Below, piece by piece: positions 35,205 to 48,423 of a stretch of DNA of 64,000 bases. The translations under genes and the position numbers were made by a program. The notes beneath the pieces were generated by a model. That model ran no database searches and was not told where the DNA came from. It worked only from the letters and a program-made list of their open reading frames with translations. Position 1 is the stretch's first letter. Each line of letters starts with the position of its first letter. The DNA comes from Annona cherimola (taxonomy: Eukaryota > Streptophyta > Magnoliopsida > Magnoliales > Annonaceae): NCBI GenBank assembly GCA_030490835.1, contig CM059975.1, positions 48,041,174 through 48,105,173 on the forward strand. Direction: 5' to 3'.

Positions 35205-36825
35205 TGATAACTCGTAAAAATGCGAGTTATCATGGCCCATTTCAGACTATATTTGTACGTTAGTACAAGAGATTAGGTTCATTTTGCATCCATTTAGAGT
35301 AATTTTCACTCGCTTTACATTTTAGGAGCATTATATAGTTTTTATGTATTTTTTGTATAAATTATGCATTTTTAGTCCATTTATTTAGTCCATTTAATTT
35401 TTGCAGGAAGGACGGGCAAATTATAGGCATGCGGGCGAAGTGGATGTAGATCAGAACCAAGTCAAGAGGCATGTGGGCTGGCACCCAGGCGCCACCCTAC
35501 AGGCCCTTGCCAAAATCTCCAACACCTCACAAGATAGAGTGGCTTCCAGGGAGTTGACGCCTAGGCGCCACTTCATTAACATGGCAGACACACCCAGAAG
35601 AGTATTTAGGTCAAAAGCTTCCAGGGAAGCTGGCGCCTCGGTGCCATGGCATGCTCGTACAAGTATTTCAGAGAGTTTCCAAGTCACAAAACATCCAGGG
35701 AGTTGGCACCTAGGCGCCAAGGCATCAATTTCCTAGGGCATCTACAAGATTTCTAAGTTACCCAACACAAAGAGAGTTGGCGCCTAGGCACCAGTATGCA
35801 TCCGTACGAGCGGATTTCTATACGTGTGTTGCGCAAATCAGAATTATAAATAGAAACCTAGGGGTTTGCGCGCGAAAAAGAAGAACGAGCCGGAGACGAA
35901 ATAGACACCCAGAGAAGGAATAAACTCGATCTAAGGGCGGATTGAAGAGAAGATTCAAGCCCGTTAGTGGAAACCGCCGAAAAACTAGTTTTCTCTTCAT
36001 CTTTCTATTTTTCTTTCTCTGTCTTTCTGGATACTTTTATAATGGATGTAAAGAATTTTTATATCATGTCTTTGAACTAAATTTTCTTTAGATGGATAGT
36101 TAGGATGAATTGACATTTAACTATATTGTATTGGTTCTTTAAGATTCAAGAATGAATATTTGATCTTCTATATGATTGTGTGTGTGATTTACCCTTGCTT
36201 ATGTGGTTTAATGCTTTTTACAAGATTAGCTACCTTGTAAGATGATTTAATTGCTTGATTAATCCTTGGAAAAGAAAAATCTCTGCTAGATCCATGTGTA
36301 GGGCATAGGTTTCCTCTTGGTTAAGGGGAGTTGTTTAATGGATATGAATATACCGTTAAACCTTATGTAGCCATGAACAAGTTATGAATCTATCAATTTT
36401 ACTTTATTTGGCATGAGAACATAGCAATTGAATAGGGTGTAATTAGCCTTATATGTGTTGGAAGATATATATAAGGAATATTGAACTTGGACTAGTAAAT
36501 CCCTACACAATCTAATGAAAAAGAACCAAATAGTTTAGATTCATGGATTCCGAGCTATCCATCTGCCATTCCCTATTGATATACTTGTTTCTAGTATTCT
36601 AGTTATTTCGTGGATTCTTTTCTATTTTCTTTTTGCATTTGATAGTTTAGTTTTAAATTTAAATCCTAAAATTTTTTACTCATCGAAAGCGATTAAACTG
36701 ATTAATAATCCCAGTTAAACAAATTCCTCATGGGAACGATACTCTACTCACTCGTTATTACTTGATTCGGCATGTATACTTGTGTTAAAAGCGAGCATTT
36801 TAATTGACATCTACGCAACTCGTCA
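35205..36825 (+). mobile_element. Athila 3' LTR
   Basis: The LTR is 1621 bp, from TGATAACTCG to ACTCGTCA. It is the partner of the 5' LTR, with the same start hairpin and GGCGCC palindromes (around 35487-35793). Differences from the 5' LTR are frequent by eye. It is followed by atctg, the right target duplication, and then the reverse solo LTR. Confidence 0.93.
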
Positions 36826-36830
36826 ATCTG

Positions 36831-37889
36831 GCAGAGATTTTCCTTTTTCAAGGATTAATCCTGCAATTAAATCATCTTACAAGGTAGCTAATCTTATCAA
36901 AAGCATTGAACATCATATGCAAAGGTAAATCCACATCGCATAATCATATAGAAATCAAATATTCTTTCCTGAATCTGAAATAACCAAAACAATATAGTTA
37001 GATATCAATTCATCCTAATTATCTATCTAATGGAAGTTTAGCTCAAAGACATGGCATAAAAATCTAATACATCCATAATGAAGTATCCAGGAAAAATAGA
37101 AAAAAGCAAATAGGAAGAGAAAAGGAAAACTGAATCTCGGAAGCTTCCACCAATGAGATTGGATCTCCTCTTCAATTCGCGCTTGAAACGGGTTCTATTC
37201 TTTCTCTGTACGGCTGCTCCGTCGGCTCTCTCCCTGTGCACGAATCCTTACGTTTCTATTTAAACTATTAAGCTCGTGTAGCACACGTGCAGAAATCCAC
37301 GTGTGCGGATTTGCCGTGGTGCCTATGCGCCCCTAGCCGACGCCTGGGCGCCAACTCACTGGATTCTGTGTAATGCAGAAACTCTTCGGGATGCTCTGCA
37401 AACTCATGCCTTGGCGCCTAGGCGCCCCAAGCTGGCGCTTGGGCGCCAAATCCCTGGAAGCTTTGTGACCTGGAAACTCTCTAGAATGTATGTATGCTAT
37501 TGAAGTGGCACCTAGGCGCCCCACGTTGGCGCCTGGGCGCCAACTCACTAGAAGCATTTGTCGTGTGAGGTGCTGGAACATCTGGCTAAAGCATGTAGGG
37601 TGGCGCCTGGGCGCCAGCCTCCTTGCTTCTTCACTTGGCTCCGTTCTTCTTTTGACTTGCTCGCATGCCTGTAATTGTCCATCTTTCCTGCAAAAATGAC
37701 TGAAACTAAATAAATAAACTAAAAATGCCTATTTTATACTAAAAATGCATAAAAACTACATAATTATCTTAAAATACAAAGCGAGTGAAAGCTAAGCTAA
37801 ATTGATGCAAACTAAACATATTCTCTTGGACAAACATGCAAAAATAGTCTGAAATGGGTCATGATAACTCATATTTTCACGAGTTATCA
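36831..37889 (-). mobile_element. Athila solo LTR, reverse, right piece
   Basis: The reverse complement continues the LTR from 16083 and ends (LTR start) at GAGTTATCA, 37889. It carries GGCGCC palindromes at 37320-37615. Together with 15539-16083 it makes one LTR of about 1.6 kb flanked by cgttc (15534-15538 and 37890-37894). It is therefore a solo LTR into which a full element of the same family later inserted. Confidence 0.93.
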
Positions 37890-37894
37890 CGTTC

Positions 37895-39839
37895 AAGCCA
37901 AGGAGAGAGAGAGAGAGAGAGAAGAGAAGAAGAAAAGAGAAGAGAAAGAAGTCATCTTGAATATTTCTTAGGTGGTTAATTCCTCTCCTAAAATGTAGGT
38001 ATGTAGTAGTTTATTAACATGTTCTAAGTTTAAAATATGCCTAATTAAACAGGTTTATTTATAAATTTTTATTTTGTTATTAATCAACCCATGCTATCTT
38101 ACTTATACTTATATATAGTGAATCTGGAATAGGAAATAAAAATATGAACGAAATAGTAAATGAATGAGTTTTAGTATGACAATTTACGTAAGAAATAAAG
38201 ATAGGGTTATTAAGGATGGACCAAAGTTTCAGATTAAAAGGATATGTATTTTGTAAATTGAAAATCTAGGAAATTCAACCTAAACAGGGTTGAATAGGTG
38301 TCAGGATCATCTGGACCAAATGATTTTTAATAATTTTAATACAATGAATTTTGTGCTGAAAATTTTATATGATATATAAGACATCTTTAGTAACAGTATA
38401 AAAAAAATAAAAATTTATTTTGGAAGGATATAAATATACCTAATAATTAATGTGATTTGAATTGTTAGAAAATTGATGCTGCTGTCCAGCAAAGTAAAAA
38501 TACCAAATTAAATATAAATACTTATTATTTTGTGTTAAAAATATTTATTTTGGTTAATTAATATAGTTATTAAATTTTGGTAGAAATTTCATATTTAAAT
38601 TACTTGATTTGATTATGATTCAAAAATTAGAGAGATCAGTGTATCTGATTTCAGCATTATGGACAGATTGAGGAATAAATCAAAATACATATTAAATTCT
38701 AGATTTTTGGGATGTAATTTAACTTATAATGAGATATAAACAAGTATTATAAGTGATTATGATGGTTTAACCTATTGGAGGTGGATTTTAAAAAGGAATG
38801 GGTGCTATGGAAGCACAAGTTTTACTAATGAGGGAATTGGAAAATGGACACCCAACTTGAAAGGCAAGTGGGTTAAGCTAGTTTAACGTAAATCTAAATA
38901 GATTTATGTAGGTCGAAAAACCCTAAGGGATGCAAGCATTTGAAATCGATGCATATAAATGAAATGTCATTTTCAGTTATCTAGGCAAAGGCAAGGAGAA
39001 GTATGGATAAAAAGGAGGTTAAGGCTATCTCAGGTAAGTAAGCGAAATTTCCAAAATATTGATTTCCTCTTATGTGTTGAAATAGTTGAACATGTTTATG
39101 CTGATGTTTTATGAATGTTTTATAAGAGGGCAAACACAAGTTTTGAAAATGATGACTTAAATTGTAAGCCATAAATTTTGAAAAGGATGACTTTAATGAA
39201 AAATCTCAAGGTTTGCTTCATGGGAAGCAAACAACACGTTTATAAGATAATGGTATTATCACAAGTGTTGCAAATATTAGGAATGCTTTATGATGATGAT
39301 TGTAAGAATTTGCTTACAAGTAAGTAAGTTCTTCATCATGTTATTTCCAAAGGATTTCACGCTTTATGCCAATGGTTTTAAGAATTTGTTTACAAGCAAG
39401 CAAGTTCTTTATGATGTTGTTTTCAAAAGGATTTTATAAGAAAAAGGGAGTTTTGTCCTTTTTCACAAAGTGATGTTTGTAAATATGTTTTGAGTTTACT
39501 CTTACGAGATTTTGTGATAAACAACTATGTTTATGAAAGAAAAAGAAAAAGGGATTTGGCTTTTACGAAAAGATTGGTTCTTCATGCTAGAACATTTAAA
39601 CATAAACGAATGTTGAAATGATATTAGAAATGATATTGGAAAAGTTTTGATTTCCTTTAGACAGGAAATATGTTGAAAATGTCTTGAAAAATATTTATAC
39701 GAGTATTGTTAAAAATTGGTTTAAGGATGGCCAACCAATAAGTTAATTTCATAAAATGATTTAATTTTAGGTGCCAAAATAGCATACAAAAGGCTATGCA
39801 AGCCTCTCTTTACATAAAAATGATAAGAAGGATATGTAG
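37895..39839 (+). mobile_element. F3-like LTR (element A), right piece
   Basis: This continues 15093-15538. A (GA)n-rich stretch (37903-37950) is followed by AT-rich DNA, then segments homologous to LTR C: ACTTGAAAGGCAAGTGGGTTA near 38850 matches C near 45236, and a GGTAAGTAAGCG splice-donor-like junction near 39033 matches 45401. At 39840 LTR B is inserted. No credible coding region. Confidence 0.8.
37903..37950. repeat. GA-rich simple repeat
   Basis: A run of (GA)9 is followed by GAAGA/AAGAGA interruptions. It lies in the leader part of an F3-like LTR, where other copies are also purine-rich. Confidence 0.9.
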
Positions 39840-42306
39840 TGTAATACCCAGACCCAAGTATGACTCATATAAGTGCATTTAAGTTGTAATTATGATTCAT
39901 GTATGAATTGATTGATTTATGGATGATTTTCATGAATTGATAAATTTTTTACAATTAGGGTTGTAATTAAGAATGATGATTAAGATTAATCATCATAGTC
40001 CAATGTGAGTTAATATGACTAAAGAGGCTTAATGAGGATTAGAAAATGCTAATGTGTCATGAATAATTATTTTAATTTTCATGATTTGATTAATGGAAAT
40101 TAGAATGATAATCATGGAATTAGGTTGAAAAATACTATAAAATTCATAACTTGACGCATATAAGGCGGATTGAGATGAAATTTGAAAGATAAGCTCATGA
40201 CTTTGGGCTCAACCTTATGGATGGATCAGATTAAGGAAAATGTGATGGGATTAAGATGATAATAATTTATTTTCCTCTCACACCCAAAGGTTAATTTCAA
40301 ATGATCATAACTTGACATAGAAATGTCGTATTGAGATGAAATTCGAAACGGGGAATTCGAAAAGGGTGAATAAAATTATGAGATTAGCACTAAGGAAGGA
40401 TTAGATTAAGATAATTATCATGGAAATATGCTTAATCGGAAAAAGTTGTGTAGCTTTAACTTTGCGCACCATAAAGTACCATAGCATTTATGTAAAAGCA
40501 AGGGAGATAAATGTATTGCTTAATGGCACAAATGAGGTGCCAAATAAGGGTAATTCTGAGTGGATTTTATGAATGATCTAAAATGCTAAAATCCATGGAA
40601 AATCAAGAGCTCAAATGCTTGATTTTAAGTGGCTATGGTGTAACTAAAGGAGGTTTAGGTATGGTGGCAATGCATGGGACGCCCAAGGGGATAAAGCATG
40701 GATTTTTGAATTTTTAAAAATTTCCAAATATGCATCTAAGTAGCTAAGCACCTAGGGTAAGTAATGGGGCATTAAAACATGTGAAATTTCATTGCACAAA
40801 ATGCCAAAATCTGCAGCTACATGAGGACGTTCCAAGTGGACAACAACATGGTCCCATTATGAGCTTGATTTGATGATTTTTAATAAATGGTAAATGTATA
40901 TTTTACTTGGGTAAGAATTTGTCATGTCAATAAGGGATAAGTAAGTAATAAATTACCCACAAGACATGTGGCAAATTGGGTCCCACAAGATGGTAAAAAA
41001 ATATAAAAACAAGGTGCTTATACCATGGGACGTCCATATGTAAAAGAGAGAGAAATTCTCAAAAAAAAAATCTTAAGCGCAACGAAGCCTTGGACGTGCC
41101 CAAATCTAGCAAGAAAGAAGAGGAAAAAGGGAAGAAAGAGAAGAGGATTCAAGCTAAGGAGGTTGAATTCAATTCAAGTAAGTGGATCTTGAGTTTTGAA
41201 TCTTTTAAGCCAAATTTTCTTACCTCTATTTATGAATCATGAATATGATTCATTAAGAACTCTTCAAAGAATGATTTATGATGCCTTGATGAGGGTATTG
41301 AATGATGTTCGAATGGTATCAAGGAATTCAAGGGTTTAAGAGGGTTAAATGGGATGTTAGGGTTGATTTTTGAGATAAAACCTATCTTAAAATTTCTTAA
41401 AACCCTAAGCCAAGTTTCTGTTTGGTTTAAGCATGATTAATTGCTAGAAATTATGGTTTAAAAATCTGTTTTGATTTTAAGTATAAAAAAAGGCGTTGAA
41501 AGGATGAAAACTGGGTCCTAACATTGCTATTTTGGAACCCAATGATAAATGGATTAAAATTCCATAATTAGACCCTAAATTATATGATAATTAAGGAGTT
41601 TAATCATGTTGAAATTGGATGTAAGTTTCTGTGTTGAAAATTTTCAAAAACACATAAGACATGTGTTGTAAGTTGAATGTATGTAGAAGGATATGTGTAA
41701 ATGGATGATACATGACTTATATGAAATTGCTAAAATGCAAAAATGCATGAATATGTGATGAAATGCATGATTATATTGTTATTGATTATCTCAAAATTTG
41801 CGATTTATTTATGAAGCCTAAGACGCCACTTATGTGCTTAAAATGAGCATTGATGTAGGAAAAATGAAAAATAGATGAAAAATGATAAATGGGAGATATG
41901 AACCCCCACATGATGATTAATTAATGATTATTATGTGTTTACCCTACATATGGGGTATGATGCACAAATGAATGTCATGTATGTGTACCCGACTTGAAAT
42001 TCAAGTTGGTTATATGTGAAATGGATTATGGTTTGGAAAACTAAATGAATGCATGCAAATGAAATTTTTATGAATGCAATGCCATTTTTATGTATAGGTA
42101 AAGGCAAAGAAAAAGTTGACGTGGAAAGCTAAAACAAAAAAGGTAAGCAAGAAATTTTCTAAATGTTTTTTGTTTCATCAAAATGTGATGAAATATTTGC
42201 TAATTTTTTTTAACTATTTGGATGGTTTAGCAAATGAATGTTTTAAATTCTTTTTAAGATGTTTAAGGATGGTCATTCCTTTATCTCAATATGTATTAAA
42301 ATGATA
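39840..42306 (+). mobile_element. F3 LTR B, left piece
   Basis: The LTR starts TGTAATACCCAGACC inside A, with tgtag (39835-39839) as the candidate left duplication. The sequence is AT-rich and non-coding. A purine-rich leader lies near 41046-41160, and ACTTGAAATTCAAGTTGG lies near 41991. It is interrupted at 42306 by solo LTR C and continues at 48221. B most resembles D. Confidence 0.85.
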
Positions 42307-45300
42307 TGTGATACCTAGACCCAAGTAAGGCTTACATATATGCATTTGGCATATAAATATGGATCATGTATAATTTAGATGAATTATGAATGATTTCTTT
42401 TGCAATATTGATGATTTATTGCAATTGGGGCAAGTGATTATGAATAATGGTTATAAGCCGATATGGGTCAACGTGATTAAAGAGGCTTAACGAGGATTAG
42501 GAAATGTGAATATATTGAGGATAATTACCTCATATATTATATGGTTTAATTAATGGAGATTATGTTGATAGTTATGGATTTAAGGTAACAAATGCTAGAA
42601 AATTCATAACTGGACGTCGGGAAGGCGGATTAAGATGAAAATTGAAAGGTAAGCACAAAATTTTGCGCTTAATCCTATGAAAATGATGGATTATGAAAAT
42701 TATGATGAAATTAGGGTGAAAATCGATCATCACCATCAAAATTCAAAGATGACATCAAATTATCATAACTTGAGCTAGAAAAGTCGGATTGAGACGAAAT
42801 TTGAAATGAACGGTTAAAATTATGAGATTAATGCAATGAGAGGCTTGGATTAAGATAATGATGATGGGATATTATTTGCACAAAATGGGTGTATATTATT
42901 GAGTTTGGTGCACCAAAAAGTAGGTTTGTGTTTATGTTAAAGTAAGGTGATTAATTATATTTTTAATGGAAAAAATAAGGTGTCAGAAGGAGATAATTAC
43001 ACATGGATTTTATGTATTATTTAAAATGAAAAAATCCATGATAATATCAAGTGATTAATGAATTAATTTAAGGAGCTAAATGGCTAGCTCAAGTGAGGTA
43101 GAGGAGGTGGCCCACACATGGACGGCTAAAGGGGTTGTTGCATGGAATTTTTAATTTTTTAAAAATGAAAAATGTGTATTTAAATGACCTAGGCATCTAG
43201 GGTGAGATGTGGACATGATTTGGGGTTGATTTTGTGGCAAGAAAATGCCAAAAAGTCAATGATAAGTGGACAGCAACATGGAAGCTAGGTGATGGTCACG
43301 TCCAAGCTGCTGAAATGGGATTGTTATAATTTTTTTAAAATGAAAATTATGCATTTAAATGAGATACATGACAAGGGTGGTTAGTGAAATTAATTAAACT
43401 CGGATTTTTATGGCACAAAATGCCAAAATACCAAGCTGCATGTGGACGTTAATTAAATGGACAACAGCATAGAGGCTTGAAGATGTGTACGTTCAAGCTG
43501 TGTCTAGGATTTTTTAATGATTTTTTTAAAGGCTAAATGACCCCAAAGTAGGCTATTATCTAGGGTGGTTAATTACCCATTAATTAAAGTGGAATGGTGT
43601 GAAAAAATGCAAAAGCTGCTGCTGCAAAGTGGACGTTAAAGGGGTGGACAGCAATATGGATTCAATGCATGGATTTTTGATAATTTTTTTAAGATAATTA
43701 TCTAATTTAAATGGACCACATTTTTCCATGCATTAAAGAGGATAAATATGTATTTAATTAGCTGCTAAATGATGTGGCAAGCGGGACCCACAAGGCTGGA
43801 AAATCCAGCATATACATGAGTGCACCTCCATATGTGATAAGGGGTTAGAAAATAGAAAATTTGTCAAAGGAGAAAACCCTTTTCCAGCAGCTCTCCACGT
43901 CCTCTTTTCCAGCAGCAATAAAAGCAAAAAAAAAAAGGAGAAAAAGAAAAGGAAAAATGGGAAGAAAGAAGAGGAACCAAGCTAGCAAAGTGGAGTTCAA
44001 GGTTGATGTAATTTAAAGTAAGTTCCTCCTAAGTTTTTGAATTATTTAAATTTAGTTTTTCACCTCAACTTATGGGTCAAGAATTTGATTCATATTGAAC
44101 CCTTAGAGCATGATTCATGATGCCCTTGATTAGGGTATTGATTAAGGATTGAATGAAAAGAATCAAAACATGGGTTCAAGAGGATAAAAATGATGATTAG
44201 GGTTGAAAACGGGTTGATTAACTTAACTGAAATTTTCTTAAATCCCCATGTAACGTTGCTGTTTTGATGTTTAATCATGATTTAATGAATTATATATGTT
44301 GATTTAGTCATAATTTATGAATTTTAGAAAGGATATGAACTAGAGTTACATATATGACCCGATTTCTATGATTTTATGTTAAAAATGATATGTGAATGAG
44401 CCCAAACGATTTAGGGATGTTATAAAGGGTAAAATACCCCATGCTTAAGGTATATTGAGTTTCCAAAAGGGTGTGAGAAGATTATCCCTAAATCTGATTT
44501 TATGGGTATATGTTTGGACACGTCAAAATGGGTCAAATAGATACCCAAAATGTGTAAAAATGTTGTTGTTATGCAAACCAACGAGATACGGATTTTAAAT
44601 ATATGTTAATAGCCTAAATTTGGGTCAGGAAAAGTATGATTAATGGCTGGAATTTATGGATTAGAAAGCTATTTTGAATTAAGTGTCAAAACAGACGTTG
44701 AAATGGTGAAAAACAGGTTCTAATGTTGCTGTTTTGAAACCCTAAGATGAATGGATTATAAATAAAAAATTATACCCTAAATTATATATTAATTAAGGGG
44801 TTTAATCATGCTGATTTATGACACAAGTTGTTGTGTTGAAAAATTTTAAGAAACACATGATCTATGTGTTAAGAAATGGATATGTATGAAGAGACAAGTA
44901 TGAATAAATGGTATATGGATTATGTGAATTGTAAAAATGAAAAAATGCATGAAAAAGTGATGAAAAACATATATTAAGTTGTTGTTTAAGTAAATAATGA
45001 TAATCTCAAAATTTTGAGATTATTATATGATGTCTAAGTTAGCAACTAAGTGCTTAAAATGGCACCATTGTATGAAAAATGAAAAATATGTTAAAAATAA
45101 TAAATGGAGGTAATGAACCTTCACATAATGATTTAATGAAGGATTGTTATATGTATGTAAGTTTACCCTACATAAGAGTATTAAAAATAAATGGATAAAT
45201 TAATATGTATAGGTTATGATACATATGAATACCCGACTTGAAAGACAAGTGGGTTAAGCTAGTCCAAATGGATTTATGTAGGTTGAAAAACCTAAGGGAT

Positions 45301-48215
45301 ATATACATTTGACGTTGATGTGAATAAATGAAATGTTATTTTCATTTATCTAGGCAAAAGCAAGGAAAATAATGGAAGCAAGGGATTATGGGTATCTCAG
45401 GTAAGTAAGCGAACTTTTCAAATTACTGATTTTTCTTTATGTGATGAAATGATGATATGTCAATGCTTTTATGAATGTTTTACGAATAGGCAAGCACAAG
45501 TTTTGAAAATGACGGCTTTAATGCAAATCCATAAGTTTTGGAAAAGGAGGGCTTTAATGAAAAGTCTTAAGGTTTGCTTCATGGGAGGCAAGCGACACTT
45601 TTTAAGATAAATAATTTATCACAAGTGTTGCCAATGTTGGGAATGCTTTATGTTACTGGAATTGAGAAATTTTCTTATGAGTAAGCAAGTTCTCCAGAAT
45701 GATCATTTTAAAGAATTTTTATATTTTATGTCGATGTTTCTAAGGAATTTGCTTTTAAGCAAGCAAGTTCTTTATGATGTTGTTTCAAAAATATTTTATA
45801 AGAAAAAGGGAAATTTTCCCTTTCACAAAGCAAAAATGTAAATAAGTTTTGAATTTTTTTATGATGTTTTATGAAAATAATTATGTTTATGAAATAAAAA
45901 GAAATCGGGATTTGATTTATGGAAAAAGATTGATTTTTCTATGTCATAATATTTAAATGTAAATGATGATTTGGACATAGTCCATACGTTTTGAAATGAT
46001 ATTCAAAAAGTTTTGATTTCCTTTAGATAAGGAAATCTATGTTGAAAATGTCTTGAAAAATGTTTATACGGATGTGTTGAAAGGGATTTAAGGATGACCA
46101 ACCCCATGTGTTGATTTCATAAAATGGTTTGATTTTGGATTGTTAAAATGACATGTAAGAGATTATGCAAGCCTCTCTCTATGTAAAAATGATAAGATAG
46201 ATATGTGGACAATAATTTGATTTTAAAGTGTTTGAGAAGGGGATGGTGTAATTGCATAACTTTTGTAAGCAAAAGGCCCTAAAATGGAAACCAAGAAAAT
46301 ATTAGGAAAATGCATGATTTAATTTTGAAAATCCAAAAGTTTGGAAGTTATTTTACAAGGGTTTTAAGATGTATGGTTTTTCAAACATTTCAAATGTTTA
46401 TCAAAATATTTTATTCAAAATGGTTCTAAAAGAATTTAAGGAAGGTCATCCTAAAACTAGATTTCAAATGACAAATTGTTTAAAGTGGGTGCGCTTGCTT
46501 TACAAGTTGACACGGACTGCGGTCTGTGATGTATTTTTCAAAATAATTTGTTTTAAAGACATAGACTTCGGTCTGTGATTTTTTTTTCAAGTTATGGATG
46601 CAGATTGAGGTCTGTGATCCTAGTTAAAAAGGACACGGGTTGCGGTCTGTGATACTTTAAACCAAACGGACTGCGGTCTTCAGGATGATATATGGTGCAC
46701 CAGTACAAGGAATAGGCCGGTTGTAAAGCACGGTCGGGATAGCCGTAGCCCACTCTACATAAGGCCAAGTCACTAAGGGAAGGCAGGAGGCCAGCGGTGC
46801 CCTCCCTGAGATGGGAGCAGGATAAAAGAGCAGCCGCTTGGTTAGCGTGCTGTTAAGTATGGATTCTCTCCCAAAAGGTAGTGTGATCACTTGCTAAGTG
46901 TCACTACTGAATGGGGAGAAATGCATTTGCTTATGTTTTGCTTTTGAAAATCCCAACGAATGGGACATAAAAGCATTTTTATGAAAAGATATCCTAAAAG
47001 GATTTTTATGAAATGGTTACCCTAAAAATAAGGTGTTTTGCACAAAAGTGTAAATAATAAGGATGAAAGGAAATGTTTTTATGCAAATGCTTGTAAAAAA
47101 GTGTTTATGTATTTTATATCTTGTTTGCTATAAACAAGCCCCAAAATGGGGATTATGAAAAAGGTTTTACAGGAAAAATGTGTTTTATGCCTTGTTTACT
47201 ATAAACAAACCCCAAGATGGGGATTATGAAAAGGATATATGTAAAACTTGGTTTTGGACATAAGAATGTCCATTTCCAAAGGATTTAAATGATAAATATT
47301 TATGAACATGAGAATGTCCAATGCTCAAGTCTTTTAATGGAATGTGTTTTAGGACATAAGAATGCCCTTCTTTGCCAAAGGTTTATGAGAAAAATATTTT
47401 GGATGTAAAACATCCACTGGCAAAAGATGGTTTTACGTAAATGTCTTAGAATATTGGAAATGTTCACACAAGACTAAAGAAAATTAATTAAAGAAAGTAA
47501 AACGCATATGTTTTGCCTTAACAAGCCCAGACGTGGCTTATAAATGATTTCAACAATGATGTTATATGAAAATGTTCAAGGACATAGATTTGTCCTTATG
47601 AACAAGGATTTCATGATAATGTTTTAGGACATATGCATGTCCTCAAGTAAAAAAGGTGTCCAAGATGTTTAAGGAAAACGTTTTAAAGGAAGTCTTGCCT
47701 AAATGATAAAATGCTTGCTTACTGAGTTGTCACTGACGTTTTGTTTTCCCAACCCTTAGACAGGTATCGAGAAACTCAAGAGGTTGCGAACCTAAGCAGG
47801 AGAAGAAAGGTACGTGATGGTAGCCATGTGGGCTGTAAGGCATGGGATAGCAGGACTAAAGTTCTGAAGTATGTTGATGTATGTGATCTTAATTAGAATT
47901 TTAAGTTCTATGTGAATCAAGGATTGAATGTATGTATATATGAATGTAAGATGTCAGGATTTAGTCAAGAAGATTTTTATTGTAGAAAATCATGATAAGA
48001 TATTATGAAATGAAGTATGAAGTTTATTACAAGTGTATCGCCGCTTGTATGATGAATGATGTAAAATGTAAAGAAATGAATTATGATATATAAAAAAAAA
48101 TTGGATGAGATCCAATTAAGAACCCGCCGCGTGATCAGGGCAACAATCTTAATTCACATTTACCAATCGATAGATCTTGAGGTAATGAAGTGACGCCTCG
48201 GTTTGGGGCGCCACA
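42307..48215 (+). mobile_element. F3 solo LTR C, 5.9 kb
   Basis: It runs from TGTGATACCTAGACC to GGGGCGCCACA with a perfect target duplication tgata (42302-42306 and 48216-48220). No primer-binding site or polypurine tract adjoins it, so it is a solo LTR and the longest in the window. It contains a GGACTGCGGTCTGTGAT repeat array at 46514-46680 and the terminal module found in F2 and F3 (about 48098-48215). ORFs over 60 codons are scattered and without recognisable domains. Confidence 0.93.
46514..46680 (+). repeat. GGTCTGTGAT tandem repeat array
   Basis: Five diverged copies of a GGACTGCGGTCTGTGAT core lie at 46514, 46563, 46602, 46636 and 46667, spaced 49, 39, 34 and 31 bases apart, in LTR C. 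The last copy is truncated. Confidence 0.75.
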
Positions 48216-48220
48216 TGATA

Positions 48221-48423
48221 TTTCCAATATGATAAATGAATTGTTCAATGTTTCTTAATTATTTATGAAAAATGATGTAACATGGATTTATGGATGTAAA
48301 ATCATGCTAGCATGTCAAAAATGAGGTTTATGAAAGATTCATGTGCATAAAGCATGAGGTCCACCTCAAAGGTGTATGCAGACCAAATGTCCCCCTTTGG
48401 TGCGGCCAAGTCACTAAGATAGG
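48221..48423 (+). mobile_element. F3 LTR B, middle piece
   Basis: This continues B after C. It aligns with LTR D near 63310-63380 (the AATATGATAAATGAATTGTTC stretch). It ends at atagg (48419-48423), the candidate left duplication of LTR D. Confidence 0.8.

Larger units (their letters stand above)
16084..36825 (+). mobile_element. Full-length Athila-type gypsy element, decayed and nested
   Basis: It has a 5' LTR (16084-17751), a primer-binding site (17758), gag, protease, RT, RNase H, integrase, a third ORF, a polypurine tract (35189-35204) and a 3' LTR (35205-36825). The order PR-RT-RH-INT marks Ty3/gypsy. The primer site, the large third ORF and the polypurine tract fit the Athila lineage. 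It spans 20.7 kb but only about 12 kb is its own, because three later insertions interrupt it: 18278-22296, 26886-28508 and 30362-33421. A 5-bp duplication atctg flanks it. Every coding part has stops or frameshifts. Confidence 0.92.

Noticed and set aside
46657..46890. 77-codon minus-strand ORF in LTR C
   Set aside because: It is antisense to the conserved LTR segment with GCCAAGTCACT and is not open in the homologous copies A and D.
39840..48215. Single F3 LTR of 8 kb from 39840 to 48215
   Set aside because: The start motif recurs at 42307 with a perfect tgata duplication on both sides, and B resumes after 48220, so these are nested LTRs.
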